Under the pieces are notes generated by a model that had not been told where the DNA came from, did no database searches, and was given only the letters and a program-made list of their open reading frames with translations. Of a DNA stretch of 64,000 nt, positions 25,201-37,500 are shown piece by piece. The position numbers were made by a program, and so were the translations under genes. Origin of the DNA: Phaseolus vulgaris (lineage: Eukaryota; Streptophyta; Magnoliopsida; Fabales; Fabaceae); NCBI RefSeq assembly GCF_000499845.2, contig NC_023758.2, forward strand, positions 8,843,227-8,907,226, written 5' to 3'. Positions within the stretch are counted from its first letter, which is position 1. Each line of letters begins with the position of its first letter.

Positions 25201-26340
25201 TTTTGTGATTTAGAGCACATTAGAGTGTCTCTCTTTACAAGTGTTGAATCATACGTTATTCTATATCTCCTTTTTTCTTTTAACAATGAATTCATGGTTG
25301 ATTTTGGAAAATTCAGTCAAAAAAATGCATGAACGTTTATATTGAATTGATGTTGAACGTTGTTTATTAACATTAAGATTTTGGAAATTTTGTTATAATT
25401 AAGAGTAAATTATTTTATTTATTTTTCAAATTTAAAATTATTTAAAATGATATGATTTTAAGTTATTTTAATATGTGCGAATAAATATTTTAAATTGTTT
25501 AAAAAATAAAAATTGAATTATTTTAGTCCATAAATATTTTAAATTATTTTAAATTTTATGGACTAAATAATTTTAGTCCTTTAAATGTTTAAAAATTATA
25601 AGGACTAATTATAAGAAATTTACAAATTGTAGGAAAAATATAGAATATAAATTACATATTAATCCCTAAAACTAACTTATAAGATAATTTTTTTTTTAAA
25701 TCATAGTTTTGACCCAAAACATAATTTTTTTAAATTGTTTAAATTATTTTAGTTGAACTTATTCAACTTAATTGATGCTTCAGAATAAATATGTATGTTT
25801 AATTCATGCAGTACATTTATTCTGGTAATTTATATTTATATTGATGTATAGATTAAACGAAATAAAGTTAATTAAATATTAATAATTTATACTAAATCTT
25901 TAATTGTTGGATAACTTAGAAAAATATTTTTAATGTTTAGTTAATACATAGAGATGAAATATAACCTTAAATTTAATGAAATTTTGGTTATAGCATATTT
26001 CTTTTGGTGCATTGTAGGTCGTTACTTTCATTTTCATTTTGTATACTTTGGAAATATAAGTGAAATTTTGTTGAAATTTCGTTAAATTTAAGATAATATA
26101 AACTTAATTTATATCTATTAATGAATTTGAAATTTGTTTCGTGAATGGAGCAAAGAATAGAATAATATATACTTTATTTTATAATATTTTAAATTCATCA
26201 AAGAGGGAGGGAATTATATCATTTACAAAATAAATAAAAAATGAGAGAAATATTGAATGGAAGTTGAAGGCACCTGAAGAAGAAAAAGTTGATGCCACAT
26301 GAAAATAGCTAAGAGAATAATTTGCCAAAATTTGGCGTGC
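22213..26340. other. Gene-free AT-rich region
   Basis: No coding frame of support on either strand. It contains a perfect 33-base tandem duplication (listed) and short TA and TG runs near 23385-23480. The right end should hold the promoter of the large gene. Confidence 0.5.
24658..24723. repeat. 33-base perfect tandem duplication
   Basis: A unit starting ACTTTGTGGTAGCC and ending in a T run occurs at 24658-24690 and 24691-24723 without a difference. Confidence 0.92.
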
Positions 26341-26660
26341 ATGCATACGAACGTTCTCACTGATCGCGACTACAGCTTCGGATCTTCCGCCACTTCCCTC
26401 TCCCATTCTCTTCGCACCAACGCTTCATCCTTCGTCAGGTAACCATCCAAATCGAATCAATTCTCCATTTCATGTTCGCATACTCGTTTGTTCCGATTCC
26501 GCTTTCGCATTTTCACTCTCATTTCGCTCACTCAGTTCCAGTAAAATCCTTTTCGCGGTTTGCTGTTCGGTAATGATAGTAGATTTCATCGCTATTCGCT
26601 GAAATTGAATCGTGTGAATTTGCAGGATAGTGTTTTTTATTTTATTTTATTAGTGGCGCA
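26341..26660 (+). promoter_or_regulatory. 5' leader of the 33-kb gene, with a leader intron
   Basis: Upstream of the ATG at 26661 the DNA becomes C/T-rich. A likely leader exon ends at CGTCAG (26438), followed by GTAACC, and a T-rich tract ends in TTTGCAG at 26625, so an intron of about 187 bases lies in the 5' untranslated region. The leader start is not defined. Confidence 0.55.
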
Positions 26661-28536
26661 ATGAATTTTTTGATGCGGTCTACTACTGGCGTGTATGGAG
26701 AGCGTAATCCACCTATTCCTATTCCTGTTCCGGAGCCTCGTGCTGATACGCATCAAAGGTCTGCATCTGCTGGATCTTCTATGGAGACTCGTGTGCCTAA
26801 TGATCCTTATGCACGCTATGATGCCAAGTTGGATTATGGCGTCTTTAATAAGCACTCCGATGTTGACAACGAAGAAGGATGGATTTCCATCCCATGCAGT
26901 ATATCTTCGCTTCACCTATCATTTTCCTGTTTGTTTTCTATACTGTTAATGCTTTCATTTGGTTACTGAATCTTGGACATGGATACAGAATTTGATGGCA
27001 ATATGGTTCATTCATATTTGTCCTGAGTCATTTATTTACATTTTAATGTTTGCTCAAGATGACAATTTTTTTTTATTTCATCTGAGAAATGTAAGCAACA
27101 TATTATCTATCACACTTAATTATCGAGTGTGAAGGAAGACTCCCCTCGTGATTGTTGGAGAAAAATGGGAGGAACGGGTTGTTCTTTTGCAAGCACTTTT
27201 AAAAATGATTCCGCCAGCTTTCACTTTCAATTTTAGGGTATGTTCGGAAGTTGAGAGTTTTGGAGGAGAAGGGAAAGAGGACAAATTTGTTTATCTCTGA
27301 TTAGGTCTCTAATTTGATAATTTTTAAAATGAAAATAAAAAGATAAATCAATGTAAACTTAATGTTTATTAACCTTATATAAATAGTTCGATATAAAATT
27401 AAAATATTTACCCTCTCCTTCAAAACACAACTCCCCAACATACCCTTTGTAAATATTTATGTGGGAGGAATCCCCATCATTTTAAATATAAGCCTGTGAG
27501 CTGCCAGTACTTGGTTAATGGGGGTACTGAATTGATACCTAGATGGGGCAAAAGGGCAGCTGTTGAATGTATCTTTAAACCATTAGGGAAGTAGGAGTAG
27601 GTCAACTGTCTCTTCTCTTCTAGGTCTAGAATCAATTTGTAAATTTTGTTTATTATATGCTTAGCACATGACTAAAATCAAAATCATATCAAGGTTTTTG
27701 TTAGCATTCAGTTCAACTGTAGAATTAAACAGAGTATTTTCTTTGATGTCCTTCCTCTTGTATGTGATTTTATGGACCAGACTACTCTGCATGTATGATA
27801 CGATACACCCAATTCTCGATTTCATTTTGTAGAGGAACTTCCTGAAAACTGGAATTGTGCACCAGATATACTGTCTCTATGCTCTCTTGATCGTTCCTTT
27901 CTTTTCCCTGGTAATAGATTGTTTCATTCTTTATATTTTAATCACAGTTTTGGCATGTGTAATTTGGTCAGCTGGCTTTCACAAAAAAGTTTAGCAGACC
28001 TAATTTATACCTGTAATTCAGGTGAACAAGTTCATATATTGGCATGCTTGTCTGCATGTAAGCAGGAAACATCATCGTTCAAAATTGATGCAGCGATAAG
28101 TGAGACCGGCACAGGTCACAACCCCAAGAAAGAAAATGGAAACACTGAAAACAGAAATAATACAGTGTCTGGAGAAGGGGAACTGAGTACCAGTGGTAAA
28201 GAGCAGCTGGATGATGTTTCTGATGGTGACTCCCTTCTTCAAGAAGAGGTTCTCAAAAAACAAACCTCATTGTTGTTGCAAAAGTTTGAAAATTCTCACT
28301 TCTTTGTGAGGATTTCCGAGTCAGATGACCCACTTTGGTCTAAAAGAAGCTCTACAGAAAATTTTCCAGACACTTCTAATGCAAATAACGAAAACGGATC
28401 AACAAACACATGTGAAGGGTCCACACTGTCTTCTATTTGTGCTGTTATTGATAGGGGAAATTTTGATTCAAATGTTTCTGGTGGAGTGGCGAGAAATTCT
28501 GTGAAGTGCTGTGCTTTACCTAATGGAGACATAGTG
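26661..28536 (+). CDS. Exons 1-3 of the 33-kb gene (residues 1-277)
   Basis: Exon 1 (238 bases) ends in phase 1 before GTATAT; exon 2 (78 bases) supplies KELPENW and the start of the PGEQVHI motif; exon 3 (515 bases) holds a polar, Asn/Ser/Glu-rich stretch and ends at GDIV before GTATGT. The long polar stretch is the least conserved-looking part. Intron 1 carries a MITE at 27236-27445. Confidence 0.85.
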
Positions 28537-31500
28537 GTATGTGTCATAAAAGTTGGAAACTATGATTGTGCATTTAATTGATCTAATATTGTTAAGGAGA
28601 GACAGAGGTGTTTTTTGTTTGTTAATATTTACTGTCAGATCAATTACTCTACATTCATTAAATTTGGGATCAATCAGTATGTAAGTTCTCTTCTTCTTTC
28701 CTTTTTATTGTCTAGATTTCTCCATTATTTCAACACGTGCTCGCAAGCACTTTGGCCTATGTTTTATTGTTTACAAAATATGATTGGAAAATCAATGGTG
28801 AATTTGAGATACTCCATACGAAAATAGCAGAGAAATTCGATTAATGGTAGTTGAGTTTATCTCCTGTGGTGGGGAGGGTGCTATGATTACTGAATCTTAG
28901 TTAATTCGTATTGTTGAGAATAACTTAAATAATAACCCAAAAGTAGTATTTTAGCAGTTATAATTTCAACAATTACATATGCTTTTCTATCTATTTTGGC
29001 CGAGTTAGTTCAAATGTAGTTGAGACACCACCTATAGTTGTAACTCATGCTATTTTGTTCGTAAGTAAATATAAAATTTGTTAGATATTATTAGATATTA
29101 TTAGATATAATTAGATATAATTAGATATTATTTGATATTATGAGATATTGTTAGATATCTCATATTTATGTAATGGACTTAGCCCATATGTTTCTTTTTC
29201 CTATATAAACATAACCCTATGTGTTCAATATACACAAGGGATTTATCCTATTCTTTTTTTTCCTTTAACATGGTATCAGAACCATTTCGAGCCTATCCTA
29301 ACGAGTATTTGTTGGGCTTATCAGGCCACCCGCTATCGGACCACCCATAATATATAGTCCCACGCACGAGTTGGCAGTCTCGACGTGAGGGGGGGTGTGT
29401 TGGAGATCCCACATCGACTAGAGATTAGAGCCTTTCATTGTATATAAGTGGGTGCAAACCTCAACCCTATAATCCGGTTTTATGGGGTTGAGTTAGGCTT
29501 AAAGTCCACTTCGTAATATGGCATCTCTCATTCATGCTCGGTTGGGTCATCCTAGTCTTGCCAAGATGCAACAACTTGTTCCAAGTTTGTCTAATGTGTC
29601 TACTTTATCGTGTGAGTCGTGTCAGTTAGGGAAACACATTCGTAGTTCTTTTCCTCGTAGTGTCTCACAATGTGCTTCATCTCCTTTTGCCTTAGTTCAC
29701 TCTGACATTTGGGACCAAGTCGTATTAAGTCTAATTTAGGATTTCAGTATTTTGTTACTTTTATTGATGATTATTCAAGATGTACTTGGGTATTTTTAAT
29801 GAAAAACCGTTCTGAGTTGTTTTCTATATTTCAAATATTTTACAATGAAATTAAAAATCAATTTGGAATTTCCATCCGAATTTTGCGCAGTGATAATGGA
29901 CGTGAGTATCTTTCTCATTCTTTTAAAAATTTTATGGCTTCTCATGGTATTCTTCATCAAACTTCATGTGCTTATACACCTCAACAAAATGGGGTAGCTG
30001 AGCGCAAGAATAGACATCTTGTTGAAACAACTCGTACTATTTTAATCCATGGTGATGTTCCTCAGCGTTTTTGGGGTGATGCTGTTCTTAGTGCATGTTA
30101 TCTCATTAATCGCATGCCATCTTCAGTTTTAGATAACAAAATTCCTCATTCTATTTTATTTCCACATGACCCTCTCCACTCTTTACCTCCCAAAGTTTTT
30201 GGGTCCACATGTTTTGTTCATAATTTTAGTCCTGGTCTTGATAAATTATCTCCTAAGTCACCCAAATGTGTCTTTTTAGGGTTCACTAGATCACAAAAAG
30301 GATATAAATGTTTCTCACCGTCTTTAAACCGTTACTTTATTTCAGCAGATGTCACCTTCAGTGAATCTTCCCTTTACTTTAAGTCTTGTCTTTCTCCTTC
30401 AATTTCTTCATCTAATCAAGTTAATATTCCTCTTGTTGTGCCTAGTGCACCTAACAATTCACCACCGCCGCCAACTCTTCAGGTGTATAGTCGTCGTCAA
30501 CCGTCTCATCGTCCATCAGCAGACTCTATTCTGGTGCCAACACCTCATCCCCCTCCGGCTCCTATAGTTGAACCTCTGACTGTTGAACCTGATCTTCCTA
30601 TTGCTATCCGTAAAGGTATACGTTCTACTCGTAATCCCTCTCCACATTATACTGCTTTGAGTTACTATAGACTATCTCAACCCTTTTATACCTGCCTTTC
30701 GTTTATTTCTTCTGTATCCATTCCAAAATCTGTAGGTGATGCCTTAGCTCATCCTGGTTGGCGTCAGGCCATGCTTGATGAAATGAATGCGCTTCAGAAT
30801 ACTGGAACTTGGGAACTTGTTCCTTTACCATCTAGGAAATCTGTTGTTGGTTGCAGGTGGATTTTTGCTATCAAAGTTGGTCCTGATGGTACTATTGATC
30901 GTCTCAAAGCTTGTCTTGTGGCTAAGGGTTATACCCAAATTTTTGGTTTAGACTATGGTGATACTTTTTCTCCAGTAGCAAAGATGGCCTCTGTTCGCTT
31001 ATTCATAGCTATGGTTGCTCTTCAACAATGGCCTCTTTATCAACTGGATGTTAAAAATGCTTTTCTTAATGGGGATTTGCAGGAAGAAATTTATATGGAG
31101 CAACCTCCCGGTTTTGTTGCTCAGGGGGAGTCTTCTGGATTGGTATGTCGTCTTCACAAATCCTTATATGGCCTCAAGCAGTCTCCTAGGGCTTGGTTTG
31201 GAAAATTTAGCAATGTTGTTCAACAATTTGGTATGACTCGCAGTGAAGGAGATCATTCAGTTTTTTATCGTCACTCGAGTGCTGGGTGTATCTATCTTGT
31301 AGTATATGTTGATGACATTGTTCTTACAGGCAGTGATCACCATGGCATCTCACAAGTAAAACAACACCTTTGTCGACACTTTCAGACCAAAGATCTTGGC
31401 AAACTCAGATATTTCTTGGGGATTGAGGTAGCACAATCCAATACTGGTATTGTTATCTCTCGAAGAAAATACGCATTAGATATTTTGGAGGAAATTGGGT

Positions 31501-34500
31501 TGATGAATTCGAAATCTGTTGATACTCCCATGGATCCCAACGTCAAGCTTCTACCCAATCAGGGGGAGCCTCTTTCAGATCCTGAGAAGTACAGGAGATT
31601 AGTTGGAAGATTGAACTATCTCACTATTACTCGTCCTGATATTTCCTTTGCAGTCAGTGTGGTGAGTCAATTTCTTAATTCTCCATGTGAAGATCATTGG
31701 AATGCAGTCATTCGTATAGTGAAGTACATTAAAGGCTCTCCTGGAAAAGGTTTGTTATATGGTCATAATAACCATACTAAAGTCGTTTGTTATTCAGATG
31801 CTGATTGGGCATGATCTCCATCTGATAGAAGGTCAACTTCTGGTTATTGTGTCTCCATTGGTGATAACTTGATCTCTTGGAAGAGCAAGAAACAAAGTGT
31901 TGTGGCAAGATCTAGTGCAGAAGCAGAATATAGAGCTATGGCCTCGGCTACTTGTGAGCTTATTTGGCTTAAACAGTTACTTAAAAAATTGCAATTTGGA
32001 GAGGTTACTCAAATGACACTGATATGTGATAATCAGGCTGCTCTTCATATTAGCTCAAATCCAGTTTTTCATGAAAGGACAAAACATATTGAGATTGATT
32101 GTCATTTCATTCGAGAAAAGATTATATCAGGAGATATCAAGACCGAGTTTGTTAATTCAAATAATCAATTAGCAGATATTTTTACTAAATCCTTACGAGG
32201 ACCTAGGATTGATTACATTTGTAACAAGCTGGGTACATATGATCTATATGCACCAGCTTGAGGGGGAGTGTTAGATATTATTAGATATAATTAGATATTA
32301 TTAGATATTATTTGATATTATGAGATATTATAGATATTGTTAGATATCTCATATTTATGTAATGGGCTTAGTCCATATGTTTCTTTTTCCTATATAAACA
32401 TAACCCTATGTGTTCAATATACACAAGGGATTTACCCTATTCTTTCTTTCCCTTTAATAAAATTTAAGGCAAAGTCAACTATTGTGGGTGATCTTTTACT
32501 TGTAGTCAATTAGAAAGCACCGAAGCACATGGGGAACCCATCTTTAAATGTTAGCAATTAAGGGGGAGAACCAATCACCTACATATTAATGGAGAGTATA
32601 ACCAAGTATTTAAATACTCCCCTGAGCATCTCATTATTCTATACAGGACTTAAGCACCCCGTAATACTAAGTCCCTATCAATAAGGTAAATTGATAGACA
32701 GTACCTTCTTGTTATCCATAGCAAAAAGTCCTTCATCTTAAATGAAGAATTGTGTACACAACTATTACTTGTAAAGTTGTATGGATTGAATGTTGGGCAG
32801 TAAAAAGGCAATAAGGTTACGAGTGAACAAACTACAATCCGAGAGAGTTGAGAATGTCATGTTAGATGAGTGGATAAACCACACAAAATAGGATTAGGAA
32901 TGAATGCATTAGATAACAAGGTAGCCTAATCTCTAGATTCCTGCCCTAAGAAGTTTGGGCATACGTGGAGAAGCCCTAGTTAGGAGAGTACATAAAGGGC
33001 ATAACCCAATCGCCATACCAAAAAAAATTGTTGGTGAAACCGTTTTGAAGGAGTTAGAGGTTAATAGTTTGTATACAGACACGATTTATGATAATAAATC
33101 ATGCTGTTGTTTTATTCATGTAGCCAATCCCACCTAGTGGGAAAGAGATTTCATTGTTGTTGGTCGTTGTGTACCTCTATTTTTTTTTTATTTTCCTAGC
33201 TTACGTCTGTTAGTTTCTTTTTCTTTTGGGATAAATTACTATTTTGCGTGCCATATAATTTCTTTATGATATTGTTTTAATCCATACAATGGAGGAAACC
33301 GTAAAGATATGGTTTTGAAATCAATTATTAGTAATGAATAACATGCAAACTAGAGGAGGATCCTAAACTTTAGTTTGGGTTGGATGCTTTATCCTTGTTG
33401 CCACTCAGTTTATTATAGATATAAACGTTTATGGCCCCTCTTTGGTGTTAAGCCAGTGGTTATGCTTTTACACGTTTTTCTTGTATCTAGGTTTTTTCTT
33501 TGATGATATCTTGCTCTTACTCTAGTTATATTTTCCTCTTCTCTGTAATGAAATTTCTTTCTTCAATAAAATAATCCATTCCGATACATCCTTGCTTCTA
33601 TAAGACTAGAAAAAGCTTTTACAACTAAGACAAGCAACACTGTAGTTCAATTCAGTTGTTCATCTTGTTATTGTTAGTGAAATATAGAGAATCTTATAGT
33701 TATGTGAAAATTGTATGAGGTCGTAGAATGGTTTATTGTATGCTCTGCTTTGGTTCACTGTTTAACAGACAACATCTGCAATTTTATATTTTCTCTGGAG
33801 TATTTAGAGAGTAACAAATTTCAATATGCATACGATACTTGGACCTACTATTGTGGAGAGTATATTTACATGTGTAATCACATCATCACTGGTCTATCTA
33901 TAACATATTCTTTCCTTTTATTAAATTTTAAATATCTTTTAGCATTGTTTATCTTTCCTCTTTAATGCCTTTGATGACATTTGTGAACTTTTGCTGGGAA
34001 ATCTCAGTTAACCATGAAATACTTTCCATATAATTTATTGGCTTCTTGGCTTCTGGGGTGTTATCCTTTAATATGCGCAAACCTATTTTTGGAAAAGTTA
34101 ATTATTTTAATAACTCAGATTATTGATCTTATTCAGTTTTCTTATGTGGAAGGATGCAGGTTCTTTTACAGGTGAATGTTGGTGTTAATTTTCTTAGAGA
34201 TCCTTGTATAGAAATTCTTCAATTTGAAAAACTTCAGGAGAGAATGTCATCTCCCGACAGCAAGGTGGATGCAGTTTATACAAATCAGGATTCATGTGCA
34301 GAGCTGTTAAATTGGATACTTCCATTGGATAACGGAAAGCCTTCTACTCTTCCACCATCTCCTCCTTTAACCTCAAGTTCAGGAATTGGTAACTCCTCTC
34401 AGGGATCCAATCTTCCTGGATCATCTAGCTCTCAAATATTCTCCTTTAGCAATTTTAGAAGTTACTCCATGTCATCATTACCCCAACCAGTGAATGCTCC

Positions 34501-37500
34501 AGCTGCTCCTGTTAAAGCAGCTAGTTCCAAGCCAAGTTTTGACCTTGAGGATTGGGATCAAATCTCATCTCAGAAATATTTATGGAAAAAAATGGGGGTT
34601 GAAGGACTTCTATCTTTTCGAGGTGTTTCATTGGAGCGAGATAGATTTTATGTTTGTTGTGGATTAGAAGGCCTATATACACCAGGAAGAAGGTGGAGAA
34701 GGAAACTTGAAATAATACAGCCATTAGACATTCATTCTTTTGCTGCTGATGTCAATTCAGATGATCTTCTTTGTGTTCAGATAAAGGTTTGAACTACGAT
34801 GTTAGCCATCAAATTCTTTAACAATTTTTGTGTGTGCGAATGTACTATCTTAGTTTCTCAATTTGTCACATGAAGATACATGAGTGGTTTTGTATTATAT
34901 TTCTAGCACACTATCACGCAAGAGCTCTTAGAGCTTGACGCATGAAAAAAATACCCTGTGATGAAATTATACTTAATTTTATCAAAAGAATGGGGAAGGA
35001 TTGAACTGTAGACTACTTGATACTTGAGACTTTGATACCATGTGTTCAAAAATCAACTGTACTAAAAGCTAAGCGGTTAGGTGAAAACATGAATGGTTTC
35101 ATTATTTATATTATATTTCTAACATATTATATCTTATGTTTTCATGCTTGTCTTTTAGCCATTTCAACTGTTTTTTTCCAGTTCTGCTTTTATTAATAGT
35201 TCTTTACCTGTTCTCCAGAATGTTGCTCCTACACATGCTCCAGATATTGTGATATTTATAGATACCATTACTGTTGTTTTTGAGGAGCTTACACAAAATG
35301 GATCACTGTCGTCGTTGCCGATTTCATGTATTGAAGCTGGAAATGATCATTCTTTACCAAATCTAGTGCTCAGGTTATTTTACTGAATCAATATTTTAAT
35401 GTTGTTTATAACTCTATCATTACTGCTCTGATGTCTTGGCTCATCTTGATACATGGCCATCAAATTAAATATGTTTGTGTAGATGAACAACTCCACCCCC
35501 AAACACCTAAAACAAACCTTGTCAAACGGGGGAAGGTGTTTCAAAAATCAACATGCTCTTGAGAAAGTACTAACTAGAGTTCCCAAACAGTGTGACTACT
35601 AGAATCTATACCATTAACCTAGATTAAAAAGATAAATTAATGGCTCTGGAGAGAATAATAGGGCATCATCATGTTAAAATGGATATCTCATCTGCTGAAT
35701 GATTCTACCTCTTGGCTTGTGCTTTGTGAAGCTAAATACCCTACTCTATATTATAACATTGGTCATACTTTGACATCTCTTATAAATATTACAATCAGTT
35801 TATAACTACTTATATGTTATCTAATTGACTGTAAATCAATGTTGTGAAACTCAGGATCGGAAGAGGATCAGTAAGGCAATTAAAACTCGTAACTCGAATA
35901 ACTCAACTCGGAAGAGTTATTATTATATAAAAAAATTAGATTTCATACATAACACAATAAAAAATAGTTTCATAATTCATAAAATGTTCATCCATAAAAC
36001 AACCAAGAAATTCATAAACATTTAATACAAAGAAACTATCCAAGAAAATCATTTATATTAATCATAGGATAAATCATCGTCCTCCTCCGAATGATCTTCA
36101 TTTTCATTAATATCATCTCCTTCATCATTATCAACAATTGGAGGAACTTTCAAATCATTCATGGATGTAACAACACCACCTCTACTAGCATCATCTTCTC
36201 CAACTTCAACTAAGATGTTTTCATCTAAACTATCTAAACTTGAATTTGTTTCATTCTCCTCCATCGTCCATTCATCGCCAGAAGCAAAATCATTAATATT
36301 ATAGTCATTTGTTTTCCTAACATCTTTCTTCTTCATCAATCTTGAATTAGTCATCACAAACACTACATAATTCATGGTCCTTTGGTGTAAACGATTTCTT
36401 TTCTAATGTGGACCTAAATAACTATAAAATTAATTACACATGATATTATCATCTAAAAATAATTATAAAATCAATTTCATAAATTTAATTTCTTACCCTT
36501 TTAGAAGCACTCTAATTACGCTTACAACCAGATGTACTACAAGTCAAAATCAATAATCTAATAGCAAATCTTTGTAGTTCCAGATGTTCATCGTCATATG
36601 ATTCCTACCATTGTGACAAAGTTTTGGTCTTGAGTGCACGTTGAGTTATCTGACTACCAAAAAATCTAGACTTGCTTTTTAAACTCTCAAATTGAACATC
36701 AATTTTACTCATCTCATCAGTGTCTCCCACCAACCTCTCCAAACAGGTTATACATTCCACATTTCACTTTATAATCAACTTTAAACTCAGGATGATAGTG
36801 AGATTAAGGTAATAGACTGCAACATGCAATGGCCTATGCAATTGGTGGTCCCATCTTTGATCAATGATTTCTCAAAGGGGAGTGAGGCTAAATAAGATAA
36901 AAGTTAATAAATTAATCTCCAAAACAAGTCTATATTTCTAAAAAAATAAATTAGAAATCAAATCTAAGTGAAAGTAACTCCATTGAAAAAGTTTGTATCT
37001 TCTCTTTAGCAATATCCATCTCGTCATAAATAAATCCTATGACTGGTTTCTCATCTGAATCCACCATTCACAACACCTTAATTAGGGGAAGAAAACCCCT
37101 TAAGCAAATCAAAATATTTTTTCAAAATCCCTTGTCTAATATCAATTTTTCCACAAAATCCATCTTTAGCTTTTACAATTGATTGGATTGCTACTCCTTG
37201 GATGTGAACATCCTAATAAGTAATCCTTTATTTCATTCAAGTATCCAAAAGTCAAATAGGAGGTGGCAAAACGAGTATTGGATGGTCTTATCAAATTTGT
37301 TCCTTTAATATATTTGTGCAACAAGGAAATAATACCAGTTCTTTACTAAATGTAGATTGTGATTTTCTTACTATTGACTATTATCTCATGATCAAGTGAT
37401 ATTTTCTTTTTAAAATCTTCCAACATTAGATCAATGCAATGGGCTGCACAAGATGTCCAACACAACTTTTTCCTCTTTTGCATTAACAATTCTCTAGCTG

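Larger units (their letters stand above)
29079..32459 (+). mobile_element. Copia LTR retrotransposon, 3.4 kb, gag/protease replaced by TRIM sequence
   Basis: The element lies in intron 3 in the gene's orientation. LTRs are 29079-29270 and 32269-32459, both starting TGTTAGATAT; the left ends in CA, the right in TA. It is flanked by the 5-base duplication AAATT (29074-29078 and 32460-32464). A polypurine tract (GAGGGGGAG) precedes the right LTR. The pol region runs from the pre-integrase domain to RNase H. The element is about 1.5 kb shorter than normal Copia elements because gag and protease are absent; in their place are 248 bases belonging to the TRIM family. It is non-autonomous. Confidence 0.93.
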
